DNA of 64,000 bases from Bacteroidota bacterium (GCA_021796215.1 JAJYOK010000016.1:16787-80786), one strand, 5' to 3'; positions 9,238 through 17,911 are shown, counted from the first letter of the stretch. Notes: generated by a model not told the origin, from the letters alone. Numbers and translations are program-made.

Positions 9238-9289
9238 ACGAAAAAAAATAAAATATCCCGCCGCACTGCAAAAATGCATTACAGCGGGA
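9238..9289 (-). terminator. Terminator or attenuator between rplT and pheS
   Basis: TCCCGCCGCACTGCA (9256-9270) pairs with TGCATTACAGCGGGA (9275-9289) with few mismatches; on the minus strand it is followed by a T-rich run (9238-9255). It would stop or attenuate transcription coming from infC-rpmI-rplT before pheST. Confidence 0.78.
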
Positions 9290-9299
9290 ATTACTATGA

Positions 9300-9647
9300 T
9301 TATGCCTTAACGAATTTTACAATTTCGATGAAGGCATCAGGATTGCTGACGGCAAGTTCGGCAAGAAGCTTCCGGTTGATTCCGACATGCTTCTTGTTCA
9401 ATCCGTCAATCAATTCTGAATAAGTGGTACCGTGTAAACGCGCGGCAGCATTAATGCGCGTGATCCAAAGCTGGCGAAATGTGCGCTTCTTCGCGCGCCT
9501 GTCGCGGTACGCATATTGGTATCCTTTATCCACACTGTGCTTTGCAACAGTGAGAACTTTACTTCTCGCGCCCCAATAACCTTTCGCTTCGCTGAGTATC
9601 CGCTTGCGACGGCGATGGGAGGCAACTTTATTCTGCGAACGTGGCAT
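9300..9647 (-). CDS. rplT: 50S ribosomal protein L20
   Basis: L20 binds 23S rRNA early in large-subunit assembly, and in several bacteria also represses its own operon. The 115-residue protein is strongly basic with the family start [18 protein letters not shown] and the conserved [20 protein letters not shown] and [16 protein letters not shown] segments. It lies 49 bases after rpmI in the conserved infC-rpmI-rplT order. Confidence 0.97.
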   Translation of the reverse strand: MPRSQNKVASHRRRKRILSEAKGYWGARSKVLTVAKHSVDKGYQYAYRDRRAKKRTFRQLWITRINAAARLHGTTYSELIDGLNKKHVGINRKLLAELAVSNPDAFIEIVKFVKA

Positions 9648-9696
9648 AGTTGCTCTTGTCTCCTATAATGAGAATGAATATATCAGTGAATTAAGT

Positions 9697-9891
9697 TTAG
9701 CCGACCAACAAACGCTGTACATTTTTTGTGTCAACCGCTGAAACGAGAGCGGCACGGCGCAAGTGTCGTTTTCTTTTTCGCGACTTGCTCGTGAGAATAT
9801 GACTCTTTGACATTTTATGGCGCTTAACTTTTCCGGACGCCGTTAGTTTGAACGTCTTCCGCGCTCCGCGGTGCGTTTTCATCTTTGGCAT
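9697..9891 (-). CDS. rpmI: 50S ribosomal protein L35
   Basis: A 64-residue, highly basic protein with the complete L35 signature ([20 protein letters not shown], then [15 protein letters not shown]). Its start codon lies 68 bases inside the 3' end of infC, in a different frame; an AAAGGT ribosome-binding sequence is inside infC. This overlap is unusual because the two genes are normally separate or only touching. Confidence 0.96.
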   Translation of the reverse strand: MPKMKTHRGARKTFKLTASGKVKRHKMSKSHILTSKSRKRKRHLRRAALVSAVDTKNVQRLLVG

Positions 9892-10465
9892 GTTCTACCT
9901 TTTGAATATTCTTGGGTTTACTTGTTGTTTTAGTTTCAGGTTTTGGCTTTGCGGCTTTGTCCGGCGCAAAGAAAATAATCAACGCACGTCCTTCCATGTG
10001 AGCCGGTTGATCAATTTTCGCTACCGCTGAAAGACGCTCGATCAATCTATTGAGAACATCTTCACCTTTTTCCTTGTACGTAATTTCTCTTCCTTTGAAG
10101 ATGACGGTCGCTTTCACTTTGTGTCCGTCTGCAAGGAATTGAAGCGCATGTTTCGCTTTAAATTCAAAATCATGCACATCGGTATTCGGATGAAAGCGAA
10201 GCTCCTTCACAAGAGTAACGTGTTGATGCTTTTTCTGAATCTTCTCTTTCTTTTGTAGCTCGTATTTGTATTTCCCAAAATCCATTACCTTGCACACAGG
10301 CGGATTTGCATTGGGAACAACTTCAATCAAATCGCGGCTCTTGCTTTGAGCAATCACTATTGCTTCTCTCGGCGTCATAACACCGAGCTGCTGACCGTTG
10401 TCGTCAATGACGCGGATAAACGGTGAGCGGATTTCTTCATTAATACGAGGCCCTCTGCTTTTAAT
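9824..10465 (-). CDS. infC: Translation initiation factor IF-3, starting at ATT
   Basis: IF-3 prevents premature subunit joining and proofreads start codons. The first ATG (10378) would cut off the conserved N-terminus; the frame stays open upstream through [18 protein letters not shown], which is the standard IF-3 beginning, and reaches an ATT at 10465 placed 8 bases after AAGGAG. ATT is the classical self-regulated infC start. This gives 213 residues. The core ([28 protein letters not shown]) is complete. The C-terminus carries a charged tail of about 35 residues (Lys, Glu, Thr and Pro rich) whose last part overlaps rpmI. Confidence 0.92.
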   Translation of the reverse strand: MKSRGPRINEEIRSPFIRVIDDNGQQLGVMTPREAIVIAQSKSRDLIEVVPNANPPVCKVMDFGKYKYELQKKEKIQKKHQHVTLVKELRFHPNTDVHDFEFKAKHALQFLADGHKVKATVIFKGREITYKEKGEDVLNRLIERLSAVAKIDQPAHMEGRALIIFFAPDKAAKPKPETKTTSKPKNIQKVEHAKDENAPRSAEDVQTNGVRKS

Positions 10466-10479
10466 ATGTGTATCTCCTT
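10463..10479 (-). promoter_or_regulatory. infC ribosome-binding site with ATT start codon
   Basis: On the minus strand AAGGAG (about 10474-10479) is followed after 8 bases by ATT (10465-10463). In other bacteria a rare start codon at infC lets IF-3 repress its own translation by rejecting non-canonical starts; the same logic is inferred here. Confidence 0.82.
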
Positions 10480-12421
10480 ATGCTGTGACTGACTTTGTTT
10501 CGATTTCCTGTTTAACTGTCCGTACAAATTGCTCGAACGGCATCGAGCCGAGATCGCCTTTTTTATGCTGTCGAACGGCGACGTTGCCTGAGTTTTTTTC
10601 TTTCTCTCCCAGTATAAGCATATACGGCGCTTTCTTCATTTCCCAATCTCGGATTTTATAACCGATCTTTTCGTTTCGTTCATCTAATTCAATACGAATG
10701 CCCGCTAAGCGAAGTTTTTCAGCAATTGATTTTCCATATTCTTCCTGAGCCGAAGTAATCGGCAGCACTGCAGCTTGAACCGGTGCAAGCCATGTCGGAA
10801 ATGCGCCTGCATAATGTTCGATGAGAATTCCGATGAAACGCTCCATCGAGCCGAATGGTGCGCGATGAATAATCACAGGACGATGTTTTCCTCCGTCCGA
10901 GCCGGTATATTCAAGCTGAAAACGCTCCGGCATAACATAATCAACCTGCACTGTTCCTAGCTGCCATGTACGCCCAATCGCATCCTTCACCATGAAATCA
11001 ATCTTCGGCCCATAGAACGATGCTTCGCCGATGCCTACAAAATAATCAAGCTTCATCTCATCGGCAACTTGTTTAATTTCATCCTGCGCTTGAGTCCAAA
11101 ACGCAGCATCGCCGCCGTATTTTTCTACATGAACATCATCGCGAAACGACAACCGTGTGCTTACATCCATTCCGAATGTTTTAAATACGAACTGTGTCAA
11201 TTCTACTGTGTTGCGGATTTCATCTTTAAGCTGATCATGCGCGCAATAAATGTGAGCGTCATCCTGCGTGAAGCCTCGCACACGTGTAAGCCCGTTCATT
11301 TCGCCGGATTGTTCATAGCGATAAACGGTACCGAATTCTGCAAGACGCAGCGGCAAATCTCTGTACGACCGCGGTTTTGCCAAATAAATTTGATGATGAT
11401 GCGGGCAATTCATCGGCTTGAGCAAAAACTGTTCGCCTTCCGGCATTGTGATAGGCGGAAACTGCGAGTCTTTGTAATACGGATAATGTCCTGAAGTTTT
11501 ATACAATTCAAGATTTGCAATGTGCGGCGTAATCACCGGAAGATAGCCGCGCTTGCGCTGTTCTTCACGGAGAAATTGCTCCAGTGTTTCACGGATTATT
11601 GTGCCGTTGGGGAGCCATAGCGGAAGACCGGAGCCGACTTTCGGAGTCAATAAAAATATTTCCAGCTCGGCGCCGAGTTTCCTGTGATCGCGCCGCTTTG
11701 CTTCTTCCAAACGGAAGAGGTAATCGTCAAGCTCCTGTTTTGTCGGGAAAGTAATTCCGTAAATGCGCTGAAGCATCTTATTTTTTTCATTCCCGCGCCA
11801 GTACGCGCCGGCAACATTCAGCAATTTAATATATTTGATTTTTCCGGTCGAAGGAATATGAGGACCGTAGCAAAGGTCTGTGAAATTCCCTTGATGGTAC
11901 ATGCTGATGTGTTCGCCCTTGAACTCGTTCAGCAATTCAACTTTGTACGGATCATTTTTCTTTGTGAAATAGTCAACTGCTTCATTCCAATCAACTTCGC
12001 GACGCTCGTATGGCGAATTCTTCTTCGCGAGTTCAGCCATCTTATTCTCTATCGCGGCAAGATCATCGGCGCTTAACGAATGACCGCCAAGGTCGAGATC
12101 GTAATAAAATCCGTTTTCGATTGCAGGACCGATGCCGAATTTTGTTCCGGGAAATAATGATTCAACCGCTTCTGCCATTAAGTGCGCAGAGCTGTGCCAG
12201 TACGTTGATTTGCCTTCCGGGTCATTCCATGTATTGATCTTGATTGCAGCATTCTGAGAAATAGGGCGAGCGAGATCCCACACTTCTCCATTTACACTGA
12301 TAGACAGAGCGTTTTTTGCAAGCCCATTGCTGATGCTTTGCGCGATTTGAGCGCCGGTAATTCCGCTCTCGAATTCTTTTTTGCTTCCGTCAGGAAATGT
12401 TATTTCAATTGTTTTGTTCAT
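10478..12421 (-). CDS. thrS: Threonyl-tRNA synthetase
   Basis: Charges tRNA-Thr and edits mis-charged Ser. The start at 12421 gives the normal MNKTIEITFPDGS N-terminus and 647 residues; a longer frame to 12478 runs through a palindromic repeat and is unlikely. Domains in order: TGS (1-60), editing domain with the zinc-like HSSAHLMAEAV, class II core (motif 2 around FGTVYRYEQSGEMNGLTRVRG, CPHHHQIY), and the C-terminal anticodon-binding domain (LAPVQAAVLPIT). Twelve bases separate it from infC. No Shine-Dalgarno sequence is visible, because a double palindrome abuts the start. Confidence 0.96.
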   Translation of the reverse strand: MNKTIEITFPDGSKKEFESGITGAQIAQSISNGLAKNALSISVNGEVWDLARPISQNAAIKINTWNDPEGKSTYWHSSAHLMAEAVESLFPGTKFGIGPAIENGFYYDLDLGGHSLSADDLAAIENKMAELAKKNSPYERREVDWNEAVDYFTKKNDPYKVELLNEFKGEHISMYHQGNFTDLCYGPHIPSTGKIKYIKLLNVAGAYWRGNEKNKMLQRIYGITFPTKQELDDYLFRLEEAKRRDHRKLGAELEIFLLTPKVGSGLPLWLPNGTIIRETLEQFLREEQRKRGYLPVITPHIANLELYKTSGHYPYYKDSQFPPITMPEGEQFLLKPMNCPHHHQIYLAKPRSYRDLPLRLAEFGTVYRYEQSGEMNGLTRVRGFTQDDAHIYCAHDQLKDEIRNTVELTQFVFKTFGMDVSTRLSFRDDVHVEKYGGDAAFWTQAQDEIKQVADEMKLDYFVGIGEASFYGPKIDFMVKDAIGRTWQLGTVQVDYVMPERFQLEYTGSDGGKHRPVIIHRAPFGSMERFIGILIEHYAGAFPTWLAPVQAAVLPITSAQEEYGKSIAEKLRLAGIRIELDERNEKIGYKIRDWEMKKAPYMLILGEKEKNSGNVAVRQHKKGDLGSMPFEQFVRTVKQEIETKSVTA

Positions 12422-12429
12422 AAAATCTA

Positions 12430-12484
12430 TTTGTAGGACGATTTTCCAAATCGCTCTGCGCGAGATGGAATCTCGCACTACATC
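12430..12484. repeat. Double-hairpin palindrome in the thrS leader
   Basis: Two adjacent hairpins, CGATTT-TCC-AAATCG (12439-12453) and GCGAGAT-GGA-ATCTCGC (12460-12476), are enclosed by TGTAG and CTACA. They end about nine bases upstream of the thrS ATG and so occupy the expected ribosome-binding region. This is a dispersed-repeat style element rather than a known riboswitch. Confidence 0.7.
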
Positions 12485-12535
12485 AAACGTCTCATTTATT
12501 TACGCAGCCAGTCAACATGAATATCTGTACATAGA

Positions 12536-12562
12536 AAAATCGGAGAAGCGAACTCCGATTTT
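12536..12562. terminator. Bidirectional hairpin upstream of thrS
   Basis: AAAATCGGAG (12536-12545) pairs with CTCCGATTTT (12553-12562), giving A/T-tailed stems on both strands. It lies about 130 bases past the esterase stop, so it can terminate the esterase/peptidase transcript before thrS. Confidence 0.72.
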
Positions 12563-12690
12563 CCTGAAATGCTGCTCTGTAAATCAATGCATTATGATGT
12601 TTCGTTCCAGTCCTCGTTCACTAATCTCTGTTTAAAGTAACAAAAACGGGCTAAAAATGCAAGGTAATTCGCTTGCTGAAATTTTCCTGC

Positions 12691-13659
12691 TTACTGAGCG
12701 TTCTTTAAATGCCGCGCATGAAATTGAAGGTGCTCAAAAATGTGTCCGCTCCAGTATTCCCAATTATGCGTTCCGGGGAATTCTCCGTACTCGAAAGAAA
12801 TGCCTAAATCCTGCAAGCGCTGTAAATACTCACGGTTGTCGTTCAAGGTGTGGTCGTCAATACCAACATCGAATTTAATTGCCACCTTTTGAGTCGAATG
12901 CGCATCAGTTTTTAAGGAATCCTTTGTGGCATTTGGCTGGCCCTTCAATGCCGGGGCAAGCTCAAGCAAATCGTTTTCTTTCCAAACGTCCAGATGTTCC
13001 TTTTGCGAGCCGAAGACTTTTGGCATGAACCAGCTGTCAGGATGATTGAGAATTGCCAGCACGCCGCTCATTGATGATGCCGATGCAAACATGTCGGGAT
13101 ATTTTGACGCGAACTTGAGCGCGCCATAACCACCCATACTTAAACCGCAAATTCCCCGCCCGTCTTTTTCCGCGTACGTGTCGAAAGTGGAATCAATAAA
13201 CGGAATTAATTCTTTGATGATGTACGATTCGTACTGATTCTCTTTCTCAAATGGACTGTCGGTGTACCAGCCGAATTGTCCGCCGTCCGGCATGACAATG
13301 ATCAAATTGAATTTGTCTGCAATGTTTTCGATATCCGACTTCTCTACCCAATCCACATAGCTTCCGTATGCACCGTGAAGCAAATAGAGAACGCTGTGCC
13401 TACCGAGTGAATTCGGGACGTACACATTCAGCTTTTGTTCCTTGCCTAAAAAATGACTGTAATGTGAAAGCGTTTTGATATTCTTTTCGGTGGAGTATGT
13501 AGTGACGGAAAAAAAGAATGAAAGCAGAACCGTCAAGTGTAGCGTCATTCCTGCGAAGGCGGAAATCCATTTTCTCGCTCCTTTTTCGAGACGGGGATTC
13601 GCGACTAAGGCATTCGGGATTGACATACTTCTTGCTTTACACAGCTTCAGTGTCTTCAT
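12691..13659 (-). CDS. Alpha/beta-hydrolase of the putative-esterase (EstA/S-formylglutathione hydrolase) family, exported
   Basis: The catalytic nucleophile is in GLSMGGYGALKFA; HGAYGSYVDWVE forms the oxyanion region, and the acid/histidine pair lies near FDVGIDDHTLN and GTHNWEYWSGH. This is the layout of PF00756 esterases. The start at 13659 overlaps the DPP stop as ATGA, which supports it. However, residues 20-38 are translated from a dispersed palindrome (13543-13624), and an internal ATG at 13548 begins a good signal peptide (MTLHLTVLLSFFFSVTTYS). The original N-terminus was therefore probably interrupted, and translation may restart at 13548. Substrate unknown. Confidence 0.8.
   Translation of the reverse strand: MKTLKLCKARSMSIPNALVANPRLEKGARKWISAFAGMTLHLTVLLSFFFSVTTYSTEKNIKTLSHYSHFLGKEQKLNVYVPNSLGRHSVLYLLHGAYGSYVDWVEKSDIENIADKFNLIIVMPDGGQFGWYTDSPFEKENQYESYIIKELIPFIDSTFDTYAEKDGRGICGLSMGGYGALKFASKYPDMFASASSMSGVLAILNHPDSWFMPKVFGSQKEHLDVWKENDLLELAPALKGQPNATKDSLKTDAHSTQKVAIKFDVGIDDHTLNDNREYLQRLQDLGISFEYGEFPGTHNWEYWSGHIFEHLQFHARHLKNAQ
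13543..13624. repeat. MITE-like palindromic element in the esterase 5' end
   Basis: The ends GTCATTCCTGCGAAGGC and GCATTCGGGATTGAC are imperfect inverted copies around an internal stem (TCGCTC...GAGACG region). The left arm resembles the widespread GTCATTCCCGCGAAAGCGGG repeat class of bacteria. It is translated in frame in the esterase. Confidence 0.55.
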
Positions 13660-15947
13660 AATTTTTCCAAAATAAAATCCGTGATAAGCGTGAAGAGATT
13701 CCAGCGGGTGTTGCCGCCATAAATGCTGTGATTTTTATCGGGATAGATCATGAAAGAGAATTGTTTGTTTGCATTATGCAGCGCTGTGACAAAATCCGCA
13801 GAGTTCTGGAAATGAACATTATCATCGCTCGTGCCATGGATCAACAGAAAATTTCCTTTAAGCTCTGCCGCGTCGTTAAGCGGCGCGCTTTCTTCATAGC
13901 CTTCAGGGTTTTCTTCTGGCGTTCCCATGTATCGTTCTGTGTAGATCGTGTCGTAAAACTTCCAGTGCGTTACCGGCGCCACCGCAACTGCCGTTTTGAA
14001 ATAATCCGCGCCATGAAGAATGACCATGCTCGCCATGTAGCCGCCGTAGCTCCATCCCCAAATACCGATGCGGTCTTTGTCAACGTACGGCAAGGTTGCT
14101 AAATACTTTGCTCCTTCTATCTGATCATGCACTTCCCATTTCCCTAAATGATGAAACACGATCTGCTCGAAATCTCTGCCCCGCGCTCCCGTTCCGCGAT
14201 TATCAACTGTGAAAAGAATATAGCCATGCTGCGTAAGGTAGGTATTCCACATCATATCGCGATTCCACGAATCGGTGACCAGCTGTGAACCCGGCCCGCC
14301 GTACACGTAGAAGAGCACCGGATATTTTTTTCCAGCCTGAGGCTGAGTGGAATCAAAATCTGCCGGCGTTGTGATTGATGCGTTCAGCGAAACACCATCC
14401 GATGTCATAAAGCTGATGAGACGGGTCTTTGGAAGTGCGTATTCTTTCAGCGCCGGAATTTCTCCGCTCACTACTTCATCAATTTCTTTTCCGTCGTCAT
14501 TTCTCAGCTCGATCCGGGGCGGCGTTGTGAGATTGGAATAGTGATCCAGGAAGAATTTATGATCGGCAGAAAATGTTGCGGTGTGCACTCCGTCAATATG
14601 CGTCAATTGTTCTTTCTTCGTTCCATCCAAACGGATACGAAATATCTGCCGCTGCAACGGCGAAGTTTCGGTTGAAGAATAATAGAGCATCTTTGCATGT
14701 TCATCAACGCCGTAGTAGCCATCAATTTGCCACTGCCCTTTTGTGATTTGGTTGACGAGCTTACCATTCTTGTCATATAAATAAAAATGAAGATAGCCGT
14801 CACGCTCCGATGACCAGATGAACTGATTATTTTTCAGAAACGTGAGATCGTCGCGGATGTCGATCCACCCGCCAGAAAGCGTCGAGGACTGCGATTTTTC
14901 CGCTTTCTCTGTCAGAATGAGTTTTGTCGAGCCGGTGGACGCATCTGCAAAAAGAAGTTCAAGTTCGTTCTGTGCACGATTTAGTTTTTCAATCGCCAGC
15001 GTGTTATTGTCCTTCGTCCATTCAATACGAGGAATGTAAATATCGTCATTGCTTCCAATGCCGCCTTTGGCGCCATGTTCCATATCTGCCCAAGCGGTGT
15101 TCCCCGTGGCAATATCCACAATGCCGATTTTTACAATAGAATTCGGATCGCCGGCTTTCGGATATCGCTGGTGAATCAATTTGAGATGGAGAGAATCCCA
15201 TTCTGTGATTGTGTATTCCGGCACGCGATTCTCATCGAGATGCCAGAATGCAATGCGCTTGCTGTCCGGCGACCAGTGCCAGCCGCGGATGATTGCAAAC
15301 TCTTCCTGATAGACCCAGTCGAATTGTCCGTTGATGATATGTTCCGCGCCATCGAACGTGAGCTGTGTTTCTTTTTTTGTTGCAAGGTCCATAACAAAAA
15401 GATTATTGGCGCGGACAAAGCCGATCATTTTTCCATCAGGAGAAAAAGCGACATTACGCTGTTCTTCTTTCGAATTCGTAATCTGCGAAAACTTTTTCGT
15501 TGCAAGATCATACAAATAGAAGTTGCCGCCAGATTCCAACGTGCGGGCCGGAACAATTCCGGTGAAAAGAATTTTATCCTCGTTCGGCGACCAAATGTAA
15601 TTACTGATTGAAAAACCAGAGTCGCTTGTTTCCTCTCTCAATTCGCTGCCGTTTATAAAAAGCGAGCGCGACTTCGTTTTCACCGAATACATCCAAATGC
15701 TTCTTGATTTAGAAACTGTATCAAAATCGAGATAGCTGAACCGCCTGCCGTCGTTCATCCAGTGAATTTCGCCAAGCGATTTTCCCCTGAATTTATTTGA
15801 TGCGAAAATATCCTGCAGAGTCAACTTCTGGTCTGGCGTACCTGCCCTTAGCGGAGTTGTAACAAAAGGATTGAGCGCAGTCACGCACAACAGCACAATC
15901 AGCCAGAAGTTGATGCGCCTTTCGCGAGCAAAAAAAATCTTCACCAT
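13656..15947 (-). CDS. Dipeptidyl peptidase IV family serine peptidase (S9B)
   Basis: A 763-residue exported prolyl oligopeptidase-family enzyme that removes X-Pro dipeptides. It has an N-terminal signal peptide/anchor (residues about 12-35), a beta-propeller DPPIV_N domain (50-480; repeated YLYDLATKKFSQITN-type blades), and a C-terminal alpha/beta hydrolase domain with VFYVYGGPGSQLV, the nucleophile in GIWGWSYGGYMA, the Asp in HGTSDDNVHFQ and the His in PDKNHSIYGG. The double-Glu-like motif region DWVYQEEFAI, typical of DPP-IV, is present. The esterase gene overlaps its stop by four bases. Confidence 0.92.
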   Translation of the reverse strand: MVKIFFARERRINFWLIVLLCVTALNPFVTTPLRAGTPDQKLTLQDIFASNKFRGKSLGEIHWMNDGRRFSYLDFDTVSKSRSIWMYSVKTKSRSLFINGSELREETSDSGFSISNYIWSPNEDKILFTGIVPARTLESGGNFYLYDLATKKFSQITNSKEEQRNVAFSPDGKMIGFVRANNLFVMDLATKKETQLTFDGAEHIINGQFDWVYQEEFAIIRGWHWSPDSKRIAFWHLDENRVPEYTITEWDSLHLKLIHQRYPKAGDPNSIVKIGIVDIATGNTAWADMEHGAKGGIGSNDDIYIPRIEWTKDNNTLAIEKLNRAQNELELLFADASTGSTKLILTEKAEKSQSSTLSGGWIDIRDDLTFLKNNQFIWSSERDGYLHFYLYDKNGKLVNQITKGQWQIDGYYGVDEHAKMLYYSSTETSPLQRQIFRIRLDGTKKEQLTHIDGVHTATFSADHKFFLDHYSNLTTPPRIELRNDDGKEIDEVVSGEIPALKEYALPKTRLISFMTSDGVSLNASITTPADFDSTQPQAGKKYPVLFYVYGGPGSQLVTDSWNRDMMWNTYLTQHGYILFTVDNRGTGARGRDFEQIVFHHLGKWEVHDQIEGAKYLATLPYVDKDRIGIWGWSYGGYMASMVILHGADYFKTAVAVAPVTHWKFYDTIYTERYMGTPEENPEGYEESAPLNDAAELKGNFLLIHGTSDDNVHFQNSADFVTALHNANKQFSFMIYPDKNHSIYGGNTRWNLFTLITDFILEKL

Positions 15948-15976
15948 ACGTATACATTTTCTCCTTTACTTTATAA

Positions 15977-16381
15977 TTAAACTCTGAATAACGGGACGAT
16001 TATTGTCCCTTCGTTTGTTTCAATAGAAACTTTATGAAGTTCCGGCTTAGAGAATTCTTCCGCATCCCGCATCGGTACTACCGCAATTTTAATCACGGAT
16101 TGCCGTTCAGGAATCGTCATCGGAAGATACAAAATAGAATTGATTTGCTCCTGGATTTTCGTTCGCTGAGCTTCAGAGAAAGCAACAGACGATATTCCGC
16201 CGTATTCTGCTCGTATTCCGTTTTTGTCAAAAAAGATTTTTTGAATTGCTATCTCCTTAGCCGTTTGATTAAAAAAACTGACGTTCATCAACCAGCAATG
16301 AAGATCGGTGCGCGGGCTGGGTCTGCTGAACGACACTCTAAAAGATTGTATCACTGTCTCAGGCATCTTCTCTATCTTCAA
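15977..16381 (-). CDS. Hypothetical protein
   Basis: A 134-residue protein without signal peptide or membrane segment and without a motif I recognise. It has alternating beta-like stretches (VIQSFRVSFSRP, SVIKIAVVPMRDAEEF, GTIIVPLFRV), suggestive of a small beta-sandwich. It lies 29 bases upstream of the DPP-IV gene on the same strand, so co-transcription with the peptidase and esterase is likely. Confidence 0.6.
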   Translation of the reverse strand: MKIEKMPETVIQSFRVSFSRPSPRTDLHCWLMNVSFFNQTAKEIAIQKIFFDKNGIRAEYGGISSVAFSEAQRTKIQEQINSILYLPMTIPERQSVIKIAVVPMRDAEEFSKPELHKVSIETNEGTIIVPLFRV

Positions 16382-16525
16382 TCAAGCAATGGCGCGGCAA
16401 TAAAATGAGAGCAACGTTTACAAATAATAGCTGCGTAAAATATATCTAATGAAAAGCACTCGGTCAACTGATGTTTTGAGTTCAGGGGAAATATGGAGAG
16501 AAGTCGAAAAGGATTTTTTGTGAAA

Positions 16526-16581
16526 TCTAGAGGGTTCTCCGCCTGAGGCGGATGCGTCTTTGGCGCAGAATCTCTGACCTC
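16526..16581 (-). repeat. Duplicated 3' end of tRNA-Val carrying a 30-nt double-hairpin insertion
   Basis: Just downstream of the intact tRNA-Val the T-arm segment recurs as TCTAGAGGGTTC (16526-16537) and GAATCTCTGACCTC (16568-16581), against TCTAGAGGGTTC and GAACCTCTGACCTC in the tRNA. Between them, after the TTC of the T-loop, sit two 15-base hairpins: TCCGCC-TGA-GGCGGA (16538-16552) and TGCGTC-TTT-GGCGCA (16553-16567). Confidence 0.85.
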
Positions 16582-16590
16582 CCGTTTTGT

Positions 16591-16664
16591 GGGCTCTAGA
16601 GGGTTCGAACCTCTGACCTCTACCGTGTCAAGGTAGCGCTCTAAACCAACTGAGCTAAGAGCCC
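16591..16664 (-). tRNA. tRNA-Val (anticodon GAC)
   Basis: 74 nt folding into a complete cloverleaf: acceptor GGGCTCT/AGAGCCC, D-arm GCTC...GAGC, anticodon stem CTACC/GGTAG with loop TTGACAC (anticodon GAC), and T-arm AGAGG-TTCGAAC-CCTCT. CCA is not encoded. A damaged copy of its 3' part follows ten bases downstream. Confidence 0.95.
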
Positions 16665-16804
16665 GGGCACATTCTTAAAGACGGGATATAAGATAATTTA
16701 TTTCTCTGCGATTTGCAAGAATTTTACTGTAGCTCAAACAACCAATTCGTTCGCGAACTAACAGGAGTTTGATAACATGATAACAATCTGCTTTTCTTTC
16801 ACAC

Positions 16805-17911
16805 TCAATCGCCGAATGAAGTACCCAAATCCCGTGCGGTCAGCACAACATCGGAATTGAGCGGAACATTTTTCATACGCTTCGTTGCTTCTTCTAAAGG
16901 AACGTAACGGACAGTCGGCGGATCGAGTGCGACCATCACTCCGGACTTTCCTTCGTCAAGAGCACGCACTGCCGCCGCACCGAATCGCAATGAGATGAGC
17001 CTGTCAAACGTTGTCGGAGTACCACCGCGAAGTAAATGTCCCAGCACGACACAACGGGATTCTTTTCCTGTCAGCTTTTGAATTTCTTTTGCAACACGCT
17101 CGCCAATTCCGCCGATCCGCTCGGCACGGCCTAATTCTTTGCCGATCACCGAAGTAGTTCCACCGATAGGCTTCGCTCCTTCAGCCACGACGACAATGGA
17201 AAATTTAGCGCCGCTTTTTGTCCGATCATTTATTTTTTTCGCCACTTTGTTCATGTCGTATGGAATTTCAGGAATAAGGATAACATCGGCAGTCCCTGAA
17301 ACGCCGCACTCGAGCGCGATCCATCCGGCATACCGTCCCATCACTTCCACAACCATCACCCGCTGGTGCGCTTCAGCAGTTGAATGTAGACGATCAATGC
17401 ATCCTGTGGCAAACGAAACAGCGGTATCGAAACCGAATGTGATGACGGTTTTGCTAAGATCGTTATCAATTGTTTTTGGAACACCAACCACACGCATTCC
17501 TTTGTCGGAAAATACTTTTGCGATGGAAAGCGATCCGTCGCCTCCCACTGCAATCAGTGCATCAATTTTATGTTTCTTAAATGCGCGCATAATCTCATCG
17601 CTTCTGTCTTTTTCATACATCGTTCCGTCTTTGCGTTTCGTCGGATATTTCAAAGGATTCCCTTTGTTCGTTGTTCCGATAATCGTGCCGCCGAGATGAG
17701 TAATGCCTCGTACCGCTTGATGAGTCAGAGGCAGCAATCCTCCTTCAGGATATTCGCGCGGAAGAAACAAGCCGTTATAGCCGTCCCGAATGCCAAACAC
17801 TTCCCAACCGCGATTGATTGCTGAGATTGTCGCCGCCCGGATGACGGCGTTCAGCCCCGGTGCGTCGCCGCCGCCAGTGCTGATAGCAATGCGTTTTATT
17901 TTCGTGTTCAT
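16805..17911 (-). CDS. pfkA: 6-phosphofructokinase
   Basis: Phosphorylates fructose 6-phosphate in glycolysis. The start at 17911 (ATG) is preferred over an in-frame TTG at 17926; it gives about 368 residues, longer than the 320 of E. coli PfkA. Motifs are AISTGGGDAPGLNAVIRA, the phosphoryl-donor motif GGDGSLSIA, and PKTIDNDL with the catalytic Asp. Gly in GGDG usually goes with ATP use, while Lys in PKTIDND is shared with PPi enzymes and with ATP-using eukaryotic and trypanosomal forms. ATP is the likelier donor. No neighbour of the same pathway. Confidence 0.92.
   Translation of the reverse strand: MNTKIKRIAISTGGGDAPGLNAVIRAATISAINRGWEVFGIRDGYNGLFLPREYPEGGLLPLTHQAVRGITHLGGTIIGTTNKGNPLKYPTKRKDGTMYEKDRSDEIMRAFKKHKIDALIAVGGDGSLSIAKVFSDKGMRVVGVPKTIDNDLSKTVITFGFDTAVSFATGCIDRLHSTAEAHQRVMVVEVMGRYAGWIALECGVSGTADVILIPEIPYDMNKVAKKINDRTKSGAKFSIVVVAEGAKPIGGTTSVIGKELGRAERIGGIGERVAKEIQKLTGKESRCVVLGHLLRGGTPTTFDRLISLRFGAAAVRALDEGKSGVMVALDPPTVRYVPLEEATKRMKNVPLNSDVVLTARDLGTSFGD

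Noticed and set aside
12422..12690. T-box leader in front of thrS
   Set aside because: No T-box motif or specifier loop; only palindromes.
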